DNA from: Anderseniella sp963787895
GTDB lineage: Bacteria > Pseudomonadota > Alphaproteobacteria > Rhizobiales > Aestuariivirgaceae
Length of the DNA: 64,000 nucleotides
Assembly (NCBI GenBank): GCA_963787895.1
Contig: CAWBEX010000006.1
Span: 62,001 to 126,000, forward strand
Direction: 5' to 3'
The notes beneath the pieces are model-generated. The model worked only from the letters and a program-made list of their open reading frames with translations, was not told the DNA's origin and did no database searches. Numbering within the stretch: position 1 is the first letter of the stretch; each line of letters begins with the position of its first letter. Both the position numbers and the translations under genes were made by a program. Below, in pieces: positions 1 through 8,885 of this stretch.

Positions 1-874
1 CAACGTAGAACAGAAACGGCGTGATCTGAGCCAGCAGGTTGTTCAGGAACTTGGTGAAGAACTTCCGCTGAAACAGCTCGTAACGGATGTAGAAAATCTT
101 GGCCAGGCGCGCCGAAATGTCCGCCCGTTCGAAGTGCGAGGTGTCGTTGACGTGCACGTGGCCGATGCCATCGACGATCTCACCCACCCTGCCGGCAAGC
201 TGGCGAGCCGTGATCTGGCGCTCCTTGCCCAACCGGATCAGATGCCTGCGCATGCGGGGAATGATGATGAACTGGATGGCGATCATGAAAACCGCAATCA
301 TCCCCAGAAGCACGTTCTGCACCATGATGAAAACCATTGCGGTCAACGCCTGGCCGCCGAGCAGCAATGGCTGCACGAATGCATCGCCCATGAAGCCGCC
401 TATGGGCTCCACCTCGTCCTTGACCATGCTGGCCATCTCGGAGGATTTGACCCTGCGAAACGCGCGCATCGGAAATCGCAACAGCCTGTCGACGAGCTGA
501 AACCGGATGCGCCGCAACATGCGCTCACCGAGCCTGCCCTTGTAGGTGTTGATGTAGAACTTGAACAGCCCGTTGATGATGATCAGCGTCAGGAACAGCC
601 CTGAAAGGGCAAACAGCGTGCCCAGGCGCTCAAACTCGATGCCGGGAAACAGCACCCATTCCTCACCGGCAATCGTCCATGCAAGCCGCAAGAATGTCTG
701 GCTGCTGCCGGCCTGTTCGAATCCGCCCCCAAGTATCGGGCCGTTGACGATCTGCTTGGGCAGGTCAAGCGACATGAAGTAGGTCGGCATTGACAGCAAG
801 ACAATTGCCAGAATCCAGAACTGCGAACGCTTGGAGTATGCCCACGTGAACCTGAGGATGTTGCGGTCAAGCAT
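1..874 (-). CDS. ABC exporter-type transmembrane protein, partial (C-terminus outside window)
   Basis: About 291 codons read from an ATG at 874 and run off the left edge, so the nucleotide-binding half is not visible. The N-terminus (MLDRNILRFTWAYSKRS) is followed by hydrophobic segments at about residues 20-40, 85-105 and 165-205, separated by long charged loops. That is the pattern of an ABC type-1 exporter transmembrane domain (MsbA/ABC_membrane family). It is the last visible gene of a minus-strand run that contains three glycosyltransferases, so export of a glycosylated product or lipid-linked intermediate is a reasonable inference. The substrate cannot be read from the sequence. A gap of 217 bp separates it from the glycosyltransferase upstream, so it may have its own promoter. 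Confidence 0.75.
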   Translation of the reverse strand, partial: MLDRNILRFTWAYSKRSQFWILAIVLLSMPTYFMSLDLPKQIVNGPILGGGFEQAGSSQTFLRLAWTIAGEEWVLFPGIEFERLGTLFALSGLFLTLIIINGLFKFYINTYKGRLGERMLRRIRFQLVDRLLRFPMRAFRRVKSSEMASMVKDEVEPIGGFMGDAFVQPLLLGGQALTAMVFIMVQNVLLGMIAVFMIAIQFIIIPRMRRHLIRLGKERQITARQLAGRVGEIVDGIGHVHVNDTSHFERADISARLAKIFYIRYELFQRKFFTKFLNNLLAQITPFLFYV

Positions 875-1091
875 AGTCAGGCCTCGCGGCGGATTCTCGT
901 GACCAATGGATCACCTGATGTTCCGCCCGGATCAAGGTTGCAAATCTGGCCCGCAATCCCACCCCACTCAAATCCTGTTTCCTGTTCGCCGTGTATTGGC
1001 CCCATACTAGCCAGCATTTGATTGGTATGCCAACTGTCGAGAGAAACAATCCCGGGCAATTGACTAACCGGCCATGAGACAACCAGCTGTC

Positions 1092-2255
1092 TCAGCCGCC
1101 ACGAAGCTCGCGCTTGTGTTGGGCAAAGCGGCTTGCAACCAGCTCAGCGCTGCGCCGGGCTCCGTCATGGCCACCATCTGATGGGCGGTGTTTTGCCGCC
1201 ATCGCCAGCGCCTCATCAATGGCCTTGCACAGCGAGTGAGCAGACAGATCTTCATCCGGCAAAACAACCGCCCTGTTCCGGCTGGCCAATTTTCCGGCCC
1301 GCAGCGCCTGCTCTTTTTCGCCCCGCTCGGCAAAGGGCACCAGTACGCTGGCGCAACCGGCGGCGAGAATGTCGGCAACAGTGTTGTAACCTGCCTGTGA
1401 GATCGAAACTCTGGCATGCTTTAGAAGCGCTGCCAGTGCCGGCTCGAACCGAGCCACCTCAACATTTGAACCGGCTTGTGCGCGCAACCGGGCAAAAGCC
1501 GTGTCTTGGAGATTGGGTCCGGTCAGGCAGAGCCAACTCATGCTGGACAAGGCATCGCTGGCCGATGCCTGGATTGCCGCTGCGAGCAGCTTCCCGCCAA
1601 CTGCTCCACCACCTGCGGAGACAACCACGTCAAACTGCCGGTCATCTTTGCGCGCCTCGCCGGACGGACCCACCATGCCGGTGTAGACAACCTTGTCCGC
1701 AATTCTGTCCGCGGCTGAAAACGTCTCGCCCAGTGTGGCGAAGCTCTCATCCGCATGTACCATCACAAGGTTGAAATAATCATTCACCAGGTCTGCTGTG
1801 GCTTCATCGCGCTGGAGCGATTTGGGCTGCAACAGGTCGCGTATCGAACTCACCAGAAAGGGGCGCTCGCCTGCCGGCATGGCCTTTATCCGGTCAAGCA
1901 ACGGCATTAGCTCAAACCGCATCTGCCGCCGCGCAAACGGAAATGCCTCGATGATCAGCACATCTGGCGCAATTTCTTGAAATGCCTGCATCAAGGCCGC
2001 CTTCCGCTCTGTCAGAAAGGCCTCTGCAACCGGCTTTCCAGATGCATCGGCCAGCCCGGAGAAGGCTTCATCCACACTTCGCAAGGGCGGCAACTGCATA
2101 CACCGCACATTTTCAGGTGGAAACCCGGCAACCGGCAGTCCGCCACTGACCATAACCGTTTCGTCGCCTTGTGCGGCAAGGGCCGAAGCCACGCGGCTGG
2201 CCCTCACGAGGTGGCCAATACCGAGCAGATGCTGCACATAAAACATTACCTTCAT
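1092..2255 (-). CDS. MurG-like glycosyltransferase
   Basis: A 387-residue cytoplasmic protein with a GT-B fold signature. The N-terminal glycine-rich loop (GIGHLVRASRVASAL, about residues 12-26) and the C-terminal donor-site region (SQAGYNTVADILAAGC followed by LVPFAERGEKEQ) resemble the GT28/MurG group that uses nucleotide-sugar donors. Its ATG overlaps the TGA of the upstream GT4 gene by 4 bp, which indicates translational coupling. A 7-bp inverted repeat (1075-1094) covers its stop codon. Donor and acceptor are unknown. It shares its overall architecture with the gene at 3513-4724, so the two may act in sequence on the same acceptor. Confidence 0.8.
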   Translation of the reverse strand: MKVMFYVQHLLGIGHLVRASRVASALAAQGDETVMVSGGLPVAGFPPENVRCMQLPPLRSVDEAFSGLADASGKPVAEAFLTERKAALMQAFQEIAPDVLIIEAFPFARRQMRFELMPLLDRIKAMPAGERPFLVSSIRDLLQPKSLQRDEATADLVNDYFNLVMVHADESFATLGETFSAADRIADKVVYTGMVGPSGEARKDDRQFDVVVSAGGGAVGGKLLAAAIQASASDALSSMSWLCLTGPNLQDTAFARLRAQAGSNVEVARFEPALAALLKHARVSISQAGYNTVADILAAGCASVLVPFAERGEKEQALRAGKLASRNRAVVLPDEDLSAHSLCKAIDEALAMAAKHRPSDGGHDGARRSAELVASRFAQHKRELRGG

Positions 2256-3496
2256 GCTTGCTTGCCTGCCGGGGCTTCATCAAACAATTGCATGAGCTGG
2301 GCAACGGAGGTGACATGGTCGAATTCGCTGCGCACACGCACTTCCGCAGCAAGCCCAAGCGCATGACGGCTTGCCGGATCACCGATCAGCCTTGCAAGAG
2401 CCTGCGCCAGCGCATCCGCATCATCGGGCGGCACCAGCAAACCGTTGTGGGTGCTGTCAATCAACTCAGGCACGCCCGAAACCGTTGTCGAGACACAGGC
2501 CAGCGCCTGGCTTGCCGCCTCAACCAGCACGTTTGGCAAGCCGTCCCTGTCGCCATCTCCGGCAATTCTGCACGGCAGCACGAAAATGTCCGACTGCCGG
2601 TAGAGCGCCAGCACATCATGTTGCGCCAGTGATCCGTGCCAGGTGATGCGGTCTGAAATGCCAAGCGCGCCTGCTTGCGCCTTTAGAGCACCCAGCAGAT
2701 CACCTCCACCTGCATGATCAAACCGCCAGTGTACGTCTTTCGGCAACAGCGCGAGTGCCTGCATCAAAGTGTCGTAACCCTTTTTCTCCACTGCCCGGCC
2801 AACACTCACCAGCCGCACCGGATCCGCTGCATCATTCCCGCGCCGCTTTCCAATATGCCTGCCCGCCGTTGGAAACCGCGCAAGATCCAGACCATGATAG
2901 GACAGGTGCACACGGGCCTGTTCGCCACCCAGTGACTTGAGCTTTTCGTGCCCATGGCTGGTGCAGGTAACGGTCCAGCTTGCCTCGCGCAGTTTTTCTG
3001 TCAGGTCCCAGTCTGCACTGGTCCATATGTCCTTGGCATGGGCTGAACACGACCACGGAAGCTGCAACATCATGGCTGCATAGCGCGTCACCGAAGCCGG
3101 TGTATGAATGAAGTGCGAATGCAACGCCTTGATGGCGTGGCCACGCTCGGCTGCCAGCACTACCGCCTGGGCAAAGCGGCGCACCCTGTTGCGCGTCCTG
3201 TCACGTTTCAAGTCGTCGAGAAAGCCGTGAAATGCGGCCTTGTAACCCGGCAGCTTGCGCGCTTTTAGCCAGGCCCGGAAACACCGGCCCGCCTCCTCAT
3301 GCACGTATTCCGGCAGATACGTTACAACTGCGCCAATTTCATCGTGCACCTTGTGCCGCTTCTTGTCGGTAGGATGGCGCAAGGACACGATTTCCAGCGC
3401 AAGACCAGCCCGTTCCAGCCCCAGAATTTCCTGGGCTATGAATGTTTCCGACAGCCGCGGATACCCCTTCAGCACAAATGCTACAGGCTTTGACAT
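2252..3496 (-). CDS. GT4 family glycosyltransferase (colanic-acid type)
   Basis: The chosen ATG at 3496 gives 414 residues beginning MSKPVAFVLKGYPRLSETFI. The open frame extends further upstream, but that part overlaps the preceding glycosyltransferase and does not look like protein of this family. The C-terminal half has the GT4 features: a GRAVEKKGYDTLMQAL segment, a FVLPCR loop and the donor-binding region with E in GLPNVLVEAASQ. The N-terminal 'GYPRLSETFI' is typical of WcaL/AmsK-like transferases in exopolysaccharide clusters. It starts 17 bp after the gene at 3513-4724 and overlaps the next gene by 4 bp, so the three are an operon. Confidence 0.82.
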   Translation of the reverse strand: MSKPVAFVLKGYPRLSETFIAQEILGLERAGLALEIVSLRHPTDKKRHKVHDEIGAVVTYLPEYVHEEAGRCFRAWLKARKLPGYKAAFHGFLDDLKRDRTRNRVRRFAQAVVLAAERGHAIKALHSHFIHTPASVTRYAAMMLQLPWSCSAHAKDIWTSADWDLTEKLREASWTVTCTSHGHEKLKSLGGEQARVHLSYHGLDLARFPTAGRHIGKRRGNDAADPVRLVSVGRAVEKKGYDTLMQALALLPKDVHWRFDHAGGGDLLGALKAQAGALGISDRITWHGSLAQHDVLALYRQSDIFVLPCRIAGDGDRDGLPNVLVEAASQALACVSTTVSGVPELIDSTHNGLLVPPDDADALAQALARLIGDPASRHALGLAAEVRVRSEFDHVTSVAQLMQLFDEAPAGKQA

Positions 3497-3512
3497 GAGT
3501 GTGGAAACAGCC

Positions 3513-4724
3513 CTAGCTTGCACCGACAATGGAATACAGGTCCGCAGCCGGACGCTTCTCCGCCCAGCCGCTGATCGACTTGCGGATACTCTCCAGACCG
3601 TCGAGCATTTTTGCTCCGCCAGCTTCCTCAGGCAAGGCCCGCTGCGGCAATGCCCTGAGCCTGCGGGCCAGCGCCACCGGGTCATCCGCCTCTTCCGGCA
3701 ACATGAAATCAATAAGTCCAAGTTCCGCCGCCCTGACAGCGCGGATAAGCTGTTCTTCGCGCGGATGGGTGCGTGGCACAATCATCCCCGGCTTGTTGAA
3801 CGATAAGACCTCGCAGAAGGTGTTGTATCCGCCCATGCCAACAACTGCAGACGCGCCCTCGATCAGCTCTTCCATGTTGTTGTCGAACTCAATGACATCC
3901 ACCCGGTCCGTCTTCGCGGCCATACGGAACAGTTCACTGCGCTCTTCATTGGACATCAGCGGTCCCAGCACGAACAACGCCCTCGGCAATGTCTCGCCGC
4001 CTTCGCTGTATGCCCTGAGCACCTGGAACATCATTTGCGCTCCGTCGCCACCTCCGCCGCCGGTTACCAGCACATAATCGCCGCTTGGACGGTTCATGCT
4101 GCCTCTGGTAGATGAGCGCGTGCGGCGCAAAAACCCGAGAAAATTCATCCGCTCACGCAGTGACCCGCTAATGTCGAGGCCCTGCAACGGATCCCAGAAT
4201 TCGCGTGGCCCGTAAATCCATATCTCGTCATAAAGCCGCTCAATCTGCGCAATGACGTCATTCCTGGCCCACTCAGCCCGCAGCTTGTCAGACGAATCCA
4301 TGACATCGCGCAGCCCGAGAACAAGCCGGCATCCCTGCTGCTGCAGATATTCCAGCGTCGGCAGCATTTCACCCCGCAAGCCCAACGGCTCCTTGTCGAC
4401 AATCAGGATGTCCGGCTGAAACGACTCCGCCGTATGCTGGATAATCGACTGCCGCATCTGCAGCGTTTCTGTCAGATCAATATGTTTGTCGATCGAAGTG
4501 TACTCGCCATTGTACAGCTTGATGACCGATGGGATTTTCACGAAGTCCACGCGTGCCGAGAAGTTGAAGGCACCGGCAATCTGCGAACCGGTGACAATGA
4601 GGACGCTAACTCCCTTGAAATTCTCCACCAGAGAGTGGGCGATTGCCCGGCATCGCCGCAAATGTCCCAGCCCGAACGTGTCATGACTGTACATCAGTAT
4701 ATGAACATTACCGAGGCGCTTCAT
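3513..4724 (-). CDS. MurG-like glycosyltransferase
   Basis: I start this 403-residue protein at the ATG at 4724 because a strong ribosome-binding site (GAGGAGGG) lies about 7 bp upstream. The longer frame from 4820 would overlap the permease gene. The N-terminus contains an HDTFGLGHLRRCRAIA loop, the middle a glycine run (VTGGGGGDGAQM), and the C-terminal domain a GMGGYNTFCEVLS sequence followed by a PRTHPREEQ motif. All are usual for MurG/GT28-like enzymes. It follows the peptide-type permease by 61 bp on the same strand. The substrate is unknown. Its relatedness to the gene at 1092-2255 is by overall architecture, not close identity. Confidence 0.8.
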   Translation of the reverse strand: MKRLGNVHILMYSHDTFGLGHLRRCRAIAHSLVENFKGVSVLIVTGSQIAGAFNFSARVDFVKIPSVIKLYNGEYTSIDKHIDLTETLQMRQSIIQHTAESFQPDILIVDKEPLGLRGEMLPTLEYLQQQGCRLVLGLRDVMDSSDKLRAEWARNDVIAQIERLYDEIWIYGPREFWDPLQGLDISGSLRERMNFLGFLRRTRSSTRGSMNRPSGDYVLVTGGGGGDGAQMMFQVLRAYSEGGETLPRALFVLGPLMSNEERSELFRMAAKTDRVDVIEFDNNMEELIEGASAVVGMGGYNTFCEVLSFNKPGMIVPRTHPREEQLIRAVRAAELGLIDFMLPEEADDPVALARRLRALPQRALPEEAGGAKMLDGLESIRKSISGWAEKRPAADLYSIVGAS

Positions 4725-4785
4725 GCTGGCCCTCCTCGAGTTTGGTACTTGATCAAGCTCATCCGCCAAACTCGACCCCACGCGC

Positions 4786-5967
4786 TTACTTATATGGGTC
4801 AGCGGCGTCGCGAAGTCCATCCCCCAGGAAGTTGAACGCCAGGATGACCAGGATCACAGGAACCACAGGCAGCATCAACCAGGGATAAAGCGCAACAACG
4901 GAAATATTCTGCGCTTCGATCAGCAGCACTCCCCATGATGTAATTGGCGGCCGCAGGCCTAACCCCAGGAAACTGAGTGCAGTTTCGCCCAGTATCATGG
5001 AGGGTATTGCGATTGTCGCTGTTGCAATCAGATGCGACATGAAGCCGGGCACAAGATGCAGCGAGATGATGCGGGAAGGTTTGGCTCCCATCAACTGGGC
5101 GGCCATGACGTAGTCTTCTTCACGCAACGCAAACAGTTTCGAGCGCACGGCACGCGCAAGGCCTGTCCAGTCGAGCAGCCCCAGAATGACAGTGATGCCG
5201 AAATAAACCACCAGAGGCGACCAGGTAATCGGCATGATCGCCGCCAGCGCCAGCCACAAGGGAATTGACGGCAGCGCCTGCAATACCTCGATCATGCGCT
5301 GCACGATCATGTCAACCCAGCCGCCATAATATCCCGCCATACCTCCAATCACGATACCCAGCAGGAACGACACCATGACGCCCAGCAAACCGATTGTCAG
5401 AGATATTCGCGCGCCATTGATGATGCGTGACAGCATGTCCCTGCCCAGCCGGTCCGTGCCCAGCATGAACAATTGTCCGCCATGTGCAGGACAGAACAGG
5501 TGGGTGTCCATCTCGACGAAGCCCCACCAGTAATAGGTGTCACCTTCACACAGGAACCGCATCTTGTCAGGCTGGCTTCTGTCCTCGGTGTATTCGCGCT
5601 TCAGCGTTTCCATATTGAGGTTGTATTGCTGTCGATAGACGAACGGCCCGATGAACTTGCCCTCGTGGAACAGATGCACGCGTTGGGGCGGTGAATAGAT
5701 GTGGTCCACATGCCGCGACTGCATGTTGTAGGGCGAAAGAAATTCACTGAACAGGATCGAGGCATAAAGAACACCCAGAAACACCCCGCACCACACGGCA
5801 ATGCGGTGCTTGCGGAACTTCCACCACATCAACTTCCATTGCGGTGCGAGAAACACCTTTTCCTGCTCAGGCGAGATCTTCTCGATCGACATTACGTCGA
5901 ACGGCGCCTCGGAAACGTAGTGTCCCAGCTCCTTGCCGGGTGGTGGAAGTGGTGAAGTCATCTTCAT
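4786..5967 (-). CDS. Oligopeptide/nickel-type ABC transporter permease (OppC/YejE-like)
   Basis: A 393-residue inner-membrane permease. It has one transmembrane segment near residues 55-75, then a periplasmic insertion of about 100 residues, then a binding-protein-dependent transport domain with the EAA-loop region (residues about 285-315; EEDYVMAAQLMGAKPSRI). The long insertion after the first helix and the C-terminal FNFLGDGLRDAADP sequence are typical of YejE/OppC permeases. Its start overlaps the stop of the partner permease (5964-6962) by 4 bp. Together with the upstream genes it forms a complete importer; the ligand is probably a peptide or similar oligomer, which is inferred from the family only. 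Confidence 0.88.
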   Translation of the reverse strand: MKMTSPLPPPGKELGHYVSEAPFDVMSIEKISPEQEKVFLAPQWKLMWWKFRKHRIAVWCGVFLGVLYASILFSEFLSPYNMQSRHVDHIYSPPQRVHLFHEGKFIGPFVYRQQYNLNMETLKREYTEDRSQPDKMRFLCEGDTYYWWGFVEMDTHLFCPAHGGQLFMLGTDRLGRDMLSRIINGARISLTIGLLGVMVSFLLGIVIGGMAGYYGGWVDMIVQRMIEVLQALPSIPLWLALAAIMPITWSPLVVYFGITVILGLLDWTGLARAVRSKLFALREEDYVMAAQLMGAKPSRIISLHLVPGFMSHLIATATIAIPSMILGETALSFLGLGLRPPITSWGVLLIEAQNISVVALYPWLMLPVVPVILVILAFNFLGDGLRDAADPYK

Positions 5968-6962
5968 TTGGTATGCGACCCCTGCAGACGTATGCGCGGA
6001 TCAAGCAGTGCCAGCGCTATGTCGGAAACCAGAACCCCGATGACCGACAGGATGGCAAGGAACATCAAAAACGAGCCTGCCAGATACATGTCTTGAGCTT
6101 GCAACGCCCTGATCAACAGCGGCCCCGTGGTCTCCAGCGACAACACGATGGCCGTTATCTCTGCGCCGGAGATGATCGCCGGCAGAATGGAGCCGATATC
6201 CGCGATGAAGAAGTTCATCGACATGCGGAACGGATACTTGATCAGCGCCTTCAATGGATGCAGCCCCTTCGCATGCGCGGTCACTACATATTGCTTCTGC
6301 AGTTCATCGAGCAGGTTTGCCCGGATACGCCGGATCATGCCAGCTGTGCCCGCAGTGCCGATGATTATGACAGGGATGACAAGGTGCTCCAGTATCGACT
6401 TGAACTTGTCCCAGCTCATGGCCTGGTTGAAATACTTGGCATCCATCAGGTGCCCAATCGAGGTGCCGAACCAGATATTCGCCAGATACATGAAAATCAG
6501 CGCCAGCAGGAAGTTCGGTGTGGCCAGCCCCAACAAGCCGACGAACGTCAAGCCATAGTCACCCCAGGAGTACTGATGCGTTGCCGAGTAGATGCCAATC
6601 GGGAATGCTATGATCCACGTCACGAAGATTGTCACGAATGACACCAGCATGGTCAGCCACAGCCGGTCTCCAACAATGTCGGTGACCGGCTTTTCATACT
6701 CGAATGAGTAGCCGAAGTCGCCGTGCAGCATACCCCATACCCAGTGGAAATACCGCTCCACCGGCGGCTTGTCGAAGCCGTATTGTTCCTTCAGCGCCTC
6801 AATGGCCTTCACATCGACCGACTCGCCTTGCGCCTGCAGTTCGGCCACGTAGCTTTCAAAGTAGTCGCCCGGCGGCAACTCAATGATGGTGAACACCAGC
6901 GCCGAGATAATCAGCAGCGTTGGCACCATTACTGCAATTCGCCATGCAAGGTATCTCAACAT
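5964..6962 (-). CDS. Oligopeptide/nickel-type ABC transporter permease (OppB/YejB-like)
   Basis: A 332-residue integral membrane protein beginning MLRYLAWRIAVMVPTLLII, the standard first helix of OppB/DppB permeases. A soluble stretch follows (about residues 30-95, including PPGDYFESYV), then five further hydrophobic segments. The EAA loop is around residues 225-250 (QKQYVVTAHAKGLHPLKALI). The C-terminus ends in the usual DPRIRL motif. It lies 3 bp after the binding-protein gene and overlaps the OppC-like gene, so the two form a heterodimeric pore. Confidence 0.9.
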   Translation of the reverse strand: MLRYLAWRIAVMVPTLLIISALVFTIIELPPGDYFESYVAELQAQGESVDVKAIEALKEQYGFDKPPVERYFHWVWGMLHGDFGYSFEYEKPVTDIVGDRLWLTMLVSFVTIFVTWIIAFPIGIYSATHQYSWGDYGLTFVGLLGLATPNFLLALIFMYLANIWFGTSIGHLMDAKYFNQAMSWDKFKSILEHLVIPVIIIGTAGTAGMIRRIRANLLDELQKQYVVTAHAKGLHPLKALIKYPFRMSMNFFIADIGSILPAIISGAEITAIVLSLETTGPLLIRALQAQDMYLAGSFLMFLAILSVIGVLVSDIALALLDPRIRLQGSHTK

Positions 6963-6965
6963 GAT

Positions 6966-8885
6966 CTAGCTGCTGCTCCCTGTGGTCCGGTCAAACCAGA
7001 ACGTGTCCATCATGAAGACACCGAAATAGCTGCCCGGCTGAAAGCTGAACATCTCGACTTCCGGCACATTGCGCAGCTTCTTGTTGACGACGATTGGCTG
7101 CAATGTCGAATTTGCGGTGCCGATGGAAAAGACGTTGTCCGTATAGTTTTCCAGCATTTCGTGCCATATCTCGGTCTGTTCGGCTTCGTTGCCTGCCAGC
7201 TGCCACTTGCCCAGAAGGTCTACAAGTTGATTGACCTCAGGCATATCCGGCTTCGAGCCAGATTCACCATCGCTGAGACCGTAAAGCCCCCAGTTGGGCC
7301 ACTGTGTCTGGGCATCGTCTGTCGGAGCCAGCTCCGCAGGCGACATCGATGCATTCGGAATGGCATTATCAAGCCCCGTCCACACACTCATCATTGTGTT
7401 GCCGGCTGTCAGACGCGACCGGAAAATATCTCTCTGGGTGGCGCGTGTGAATACCTTGATGCCCAGTTCGCTCCAATGGTCGGACACGAGTTGCAGTACA
7501 TCTGCCTCAACGCTGCTTTCACCCGAGGCTTCGATGATCAGTTCGGCCCTGCGCCCATCGGGCAACAGCCTGATGCCATCATCATCGCGCTTGTCCAGTC
7601 CGGCCTGATCAAGCAGCCGGTTCGCCAGCACCGGGTCATGCGAAGCCCACGCCTTGGCATATTTTTCACGGTACAGCGGGCTTTGCGGCAACGGCGAGTC
7701 CGCCACCTCCTTGCCCAGGCCAAAGAACGTGACCATGTTGATCTCATGCCTGTTCAGCCCCAGTGACAATGCACGACGGAACCGGACATCCTGCAACACA
7801 GCGCGCCAGGCATCGTCCTTGAAGTTGAGATTGGGCCTGATAGAGACCTTCGATCCGAGCGCGGATTTCCACAACAAGACCCTGTAGTTCTGGTGCTGCT
7901 CGTTCTCCTTCAGGAAGGTGTAGTCTTCAAAGCTGATATAACGGCCCTGAAGATCAGTCTCACCTGAACCAGCCTTTGCCGGGATCAGGCCGGAAGACGA
8001 AATGTTCATGGTCACCTGATCAATGTAGGGAAGCTGGCGGCCGTAATTGTCCACGCGATGAAAATACGGATTGCGAATGAACACGAACTGCTCTGACGGC
8101 GGCGCGATCGTGTTGACCCATGGCTCCAGCGATGGCAGCTCAGGGTTCTCAGGCCGGTTTTGCCTGCCAAGCTTGATGAACATCGCGCCCCAGTTCTTGT
8201 ACTTGCGTTTTTTTGCCAGCGCTTCTGCCGCTTCCTTGCCTATGTACTTGGCATGCAGCGTCTTCATGTAGTGCGCAGGATAGGTAATGTATAAAGGCAG
8301 CGGCGCCGCCAGCGCCGGTAGAAATTTGGGGTTCGGTTTCGCCCACTCATATCGCACCGTTTGTTCATCAATAACGGTCAACTGCGGCCCCTGGCCGTCT
8401 ACCAGCATGTCAATTGGAAGCCCGCCCTTGGACAGTTTCTCGTTCAGCATCACATCTTCAAGTGCGAACCGGAAGTCCTCGGCAGTAAAGGGCGCACCGT
8501 CCGACCAGCGGTGGCCGGGCCGGAGATGGAATGTGAAGATGCGGTCATCAATGACCTCGTAACTTTGAAGAATGTCAGGCTGCAGCTTGTAGCTCGTATC
8601 ATAGCCGACAAGCCGCGAGTAGCCGTAGTAGATCATGATGCGCACGTCCTTGGCCGACGCCATCAACATACGCATTATTCCGCCGTGCTTGCCCGGCTGC
8701 TTGCCGGCCTTTTCCATATCAATGATACGCGGAACACCAGGCAGCCGTTTTTCAACCGGGTCCATCTTGCCCGCCTCGATCATGTGGCCGAAGTACGGCG
8801 TTTCCTGCAGCTCAAGCGCCAAAGCATTGACATGGCTTGCAAACAGCAATGCCAAACCGCAAACGATTGCCAGCAAAGCTCTCAT
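6966..8885 (-). CDS. Extracellular solute-binding protein, family 5 (peptide-type)
   Basis: A 639-residue periplasmic protein with an N-terminal signal peptide (hydrophobic core at residues 4-20, likely cut near ALA/LE). The SBP_bac_5 domain is visible through YKLQPDILQSYEV, the FHLRPGHRWSDGAPFTAEDF block at about residues 125-145, and the later RFRRALSLGLNRHEIN segment. It is larger than usual for DppA (about 535 residues) and closer to the YejA/large-ligand group. Its ATG overlaps the TGA of the upstream ATPase gene by 2 bp, and it lies 3 bp before the OppB-like gene. It supplies the ligand specificity of the importer; the ligand is not deducible. Confidence 0.88.
   Translation of the reverse strand: MRALLAIVCGLALLFASHVNALALELQETPYFGHMIEAGKMDPVEKRLPGVPRIIDMEKAGKQPGKHGGIMRMLMASAKDVRIMIYYGYSRLVGYDTSYKLQPDILQSYEVIDDRIFTFHLRPGHRWSDGAPFTAEDFRFALEDVMLNEKLSKGGLPIDMLVDGQGPQLTVIDEQTVRYEWAKPNPKFLPALAAPLPLYITYPAHYMKTLHAKYIGKEAAEALAKKRKYKNWGAMFIKLGRQNRPENPELPSLEPWVNTIAPPSEQFVFIRNPYFHRVDNYGRQLPYIDQVTMNISSSGLIPAKAGSGETDLQGRYISFEDYTFLKENEQHQNYRVLLWKSALGSKVSIRPNLNFKDDAWRAVLQDVRFRRALSLGLNRHEINMVTFFGLGKEVADSPLPQSPLYREKYAKAWASHDPVLANRLLDQAGLDKRDDDGIRLLPDGRRAELIIEASGESSVEADVLQLVSDHWSELGIKVFTRATQRDIFRSRLTAGNTMMSVWTGLDNAIPNASMSPAELAPTDDAQTQWPNWGLYGLSDGESGSKPDMPEVNQLVDLLGKWQLAGNEAEQTEIWHEMLENYTDNVFSIGTANSTLQPIVVNKKLRNVPEVEMFSFQPGSYFGVFMMDTFWFDRTTGSSS

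Noticed and set aside
875..1091. Possible small genes between the ABC exporter and the glycosyltransferase
   Set aside because: The short frames here have no ribosome-binding site or family likeness; only a 7-bp inverted repeat at 1075-1094 stands out.
6723..7766. 347-codon plus-strand frame across the OppB-like and binding-protein genes
   Set aside because: Antisense to two conserved, overlapping transporter genes; it crosses their junction, which a real gene would hardly do.
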